A stretch of 15,805 nucleotides of DNA from Archaeoglobaceae archaeon (GTDB taxonomy: Archaea > Halobacteriota > Archaeoglobi > Archaeoglobales > Archaeoglobaceae), in the NCBI GenBank assembly GCA_025059545.1, contig JANXDJ010000029.1, positions 1 through 15,805 on the forward strand. The letters run 5' to 3'. Positions 14,436 to 15,805 of this stretch are shown one piece after another. The first letter of the stretch is position 1, and each line of letters opens with the position of its first letter. The translations under genes were made by a program, and so were the position numbers. The notes under the pieces are model-generated. The model saw nothing but the letters and a program-made list of their open reading frames with translations. It ran no database searches and was not told the origin of the DNA.

Positions 14436-15805
14436 TTAATCTTCTGAAGAAGACTCAGATTCCTCTTCCTCGCCCTTTCCAGTCTCTCCAAGTCCACCTT
14501 TGCCTCCCGATCCCTTTGAAGCTATGACATCGTCAATTCTTAGAATCATTATTGCAACCTCAGTAGCACCGCTTATAGCCTGCTTTTTGACTTTCATTGG
14601 CTCTACGACGTTCGCATTGAGCATGTCCACGGGTTTTCCTTGGAATACATCAACGCCGTATCTGATGTTTCCACCTTCATGTAATTTTCTGAGCTCTACA
14701 AGAATGTCAATTGGATCAAGCCCAGCGTTCTCTGCAAGTGTTCTCGGAATCACTTCCAAAGCAGATGCAAACGCCTCAATTGCCAATTGCTCCCTACCTC
14801 CAACACTTGGTGCCCACTGCTTCAGCCTAAGGCTTAGCTCCATCTCCGGCGCCCCGCCACCAGCAACGATCTTTCCACTCTCAACCGCAGTCTTTGTAAC
14901 CTTCACCGCATCAGTCAAGCTCCTCTCGACCTCATCAACAACGTGCTCTGTTCCTCCTCTGATCAGAATCGTCACTGCTTTCGGATTCTTGCAACCTTCG
15001 ATGAATACCATCTTTTCGTCTCCAACCTTCCTCTCCTCAACTAATTCTGCTTCTCCAAGATCTGCTGGAGTTATTTCTCTCAAATCCGTTAGGATCTTCG
15101 CTCCTGTAGCCTTTGCAAGCTTCTCTATATCGCTCTGCTTAACCCTCCTAACTGCAAGAATTCCTGCCTTAGCCAAGTAATACTGTGCAAGATCGTCGAT
15201 ACCCTTCTGGCAGAAAACAACATTAGCTCTAGCTTTTGCGATCTTGTCTACCATGTCCTTGAGCATCTTCTCCTCTTGCTCGATGAATCTTTGCAATTGC
15301 TCTGGATCGGTTATGCGAATCTCAGCATCAGTTTCAGTCTCTTTTACTTCTAAAGAGGCTTTAAGAACAGCGATCTTGGCGTTCTTAACTCTCTTTGGCA
15401 TTCCTGGATGGACTACTTCTCTATCAATTACAACGCCTTCGACAAGCTGAGTATCCTTAACACTACCACCATAGCGCTTCTCGAGCTTAATATCGTCTAT
15501 ATCAACCTTATACTTACCATCATCCTTTTCAGCAACTCTCTTTATCGCTTTAACAACGAGGTTTGCAAGGTGGTCAATCGCATATTCTGCATGTTTTCCC
15601 GTTATTGCGGTCTTTGCAACCTTTGCTAAAACCTCTTCATCCTCCACATCGATCTGAATCGAAATGTTTTCCAATATCTCCATTGCTTTTGAAGCTGCAA
15701 GTCTGTATCCTTTAGCAATTACAGTTGGGTGGATCTCCTGATCAAGCAATTCCTCAGCCTTCTTCAGCAGTTCTCCAGCGATCACGACTGCAGTTGTAGT
15801 TCCGT
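14436..15805 (-). CDS. Thermosome (group II chaperonin) subunit, N-terminus cut by the window
   Basis: ATP-driven ring chaperonin subunit of the cytosol. The frame is open to the window edge: reading inward it starts with [13 protein letters not shown], part of the conserved DGTTT ATP-binding motif, so the gene continues outside and only about 90 N-terminal residues are missing (455 visible, near 545 in total). [13 protein letters not shown], then [38 protein letters not shown] and ILRIDDVIA are all characteristic. The apical helical-protrusion region ([19 protein letters not shown] in the middle) is also present. The C-terminus is [18 protein letters not shown] plus a Ser/Glu run, an acidic tail with few of the GGM repeats found in many group II chaperonins. 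A GTG at 15785 is internal and is not the start. The downstream side converges on the XTP/dITP diphosphatase gene. Confidence 0.97.
   Translation of the reverse strand, partial: GTTTAVVIAGELLKKAEELLDQEIHPTVIAKGYRLAASKAMEILENISIQIDVEDEEVLAKVAKTAITGKHAEYAIDHLANLVVKAIKRVAEKDDGKYKVDIDDIKLEKRYGGSVKDTQLVEGVVIDREVVHPGMPKRVKNAKIAVLKASLEVKETETDAEIRITDPEQLQRFIEQEEKMLKDMVDKIAKARANVVFCQKGIDDLAQYYLAKAGILAVRRVKQSDIEKLAKATGAKILTDLREITPADLGEAELVEERKVGDEKMVFIEGCKNPKAVTILIRGGTEHVVDEVERSLTDAVKVTKTAVESGKIVAGGGAPEMELSLRLKQWAPSVGGREQLAIEAFASALEVIPRTLAENAGLDPIDILVELRKLHEGGNIRYGVDVFQGKPVDMLNANVVEPMKVKKQAISGATEVAIMILRIDDVIASKGSGGKGGLGETGKGEEEESESSSED

Noticed and set aside
14500..15180. 226-codon open frame antisense to the thermosome gene
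   Set aside because: Its Ser/Pro-rich composition mirrors the strong codon bias of the thermosome on the other strand, and it has no recognisable domain.

Overview
The window is about 15.8 kb of gene-dense archaeal chromosome. Evidence for an archaeon: a group II chaperonin (thermosome), a two-subunit 2-oxoacid:ferredoxin oxidoreductase with a fused gamma/alpha chain, TATA/BRE boxes about 24 bp upstream of many start codons, oligo-T ends instead of hairpin terminators, and GTG/TTG starts. The gene mix (3-hydroxyacyl-CoA dehydrogenase/enoyl-CoA hydratase fusion, KaiC-like protein without a P-loop, adenine deaminase, ferredoxin-dependent KorAB) best suits a hyperthermophilic euryarchaeon of the Archaeoglobales type. 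That placement is inference from recalled family distributions, not a search result.

Layout. 1-1142 (+): 3' part of an amidase, cut by the window start. 1135-1641 (-): GNAT acetyltransferase, convergent with the amidase. 1756-3970 (+): purine-salvage pair, a phosphoribosyltransferase and adenine deaminase in overlapping frames. 3960-6754 (-): a tightly overlapped operon of a small zinc-binding protein, korA and korB. 6799-8482 (-): ABC-2 type permease and its ATPase, with their own promoter. 8521-9234 (-): KaiC/RecA-like protein with a degenerate Walker A. 9362-10986 (+): HemY-like FAD oxidoreductase and a cyclophilin-like-fold protein. 11016-12974 (-): the HCDH-ECH fusion. 13033-13758 (-): a short FAD oxidoreductase. 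13858-14394 (+): XTP/dITP diphosphatase. 14436-15805 (-): thermosome subunit, cut at its N-terminus by the window end.

How the genes work together. Adenine deaminase makes hypoxanthine, which the coupled phosphoribosyltransferase could return to a nucleotide. The XTP/dITP diphosphatase clears deaminated purine nucleotides. The HCDH-ECH fusion supplies two beta-oxidation steps (or the equivalent crotonyl-CoA/3-hydroxybutyryl-CoA steps), and KorAB interconverts 2-oxoacids and acyl-CoAs with ferredoxin. The other genes are housekeeping or of unknown role.

No stretch above 300 bases lacks a gene; the longest gap is about 127 bp. I see no tRNA, rRNA, CRISPR array, insertion sequence or prophage gene. 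No wholly new multi-gene system is evident. The most interesting items are the C2H2-like mini-protein fused by overlap to korAB, the P-loop-less KaiC relative facing a FAD oxidase across a 10-bp tandem repeat, the short FAD oxidoreductase with a degenerate second nucleotide site, and a consistent leaderless-promoter architecture.
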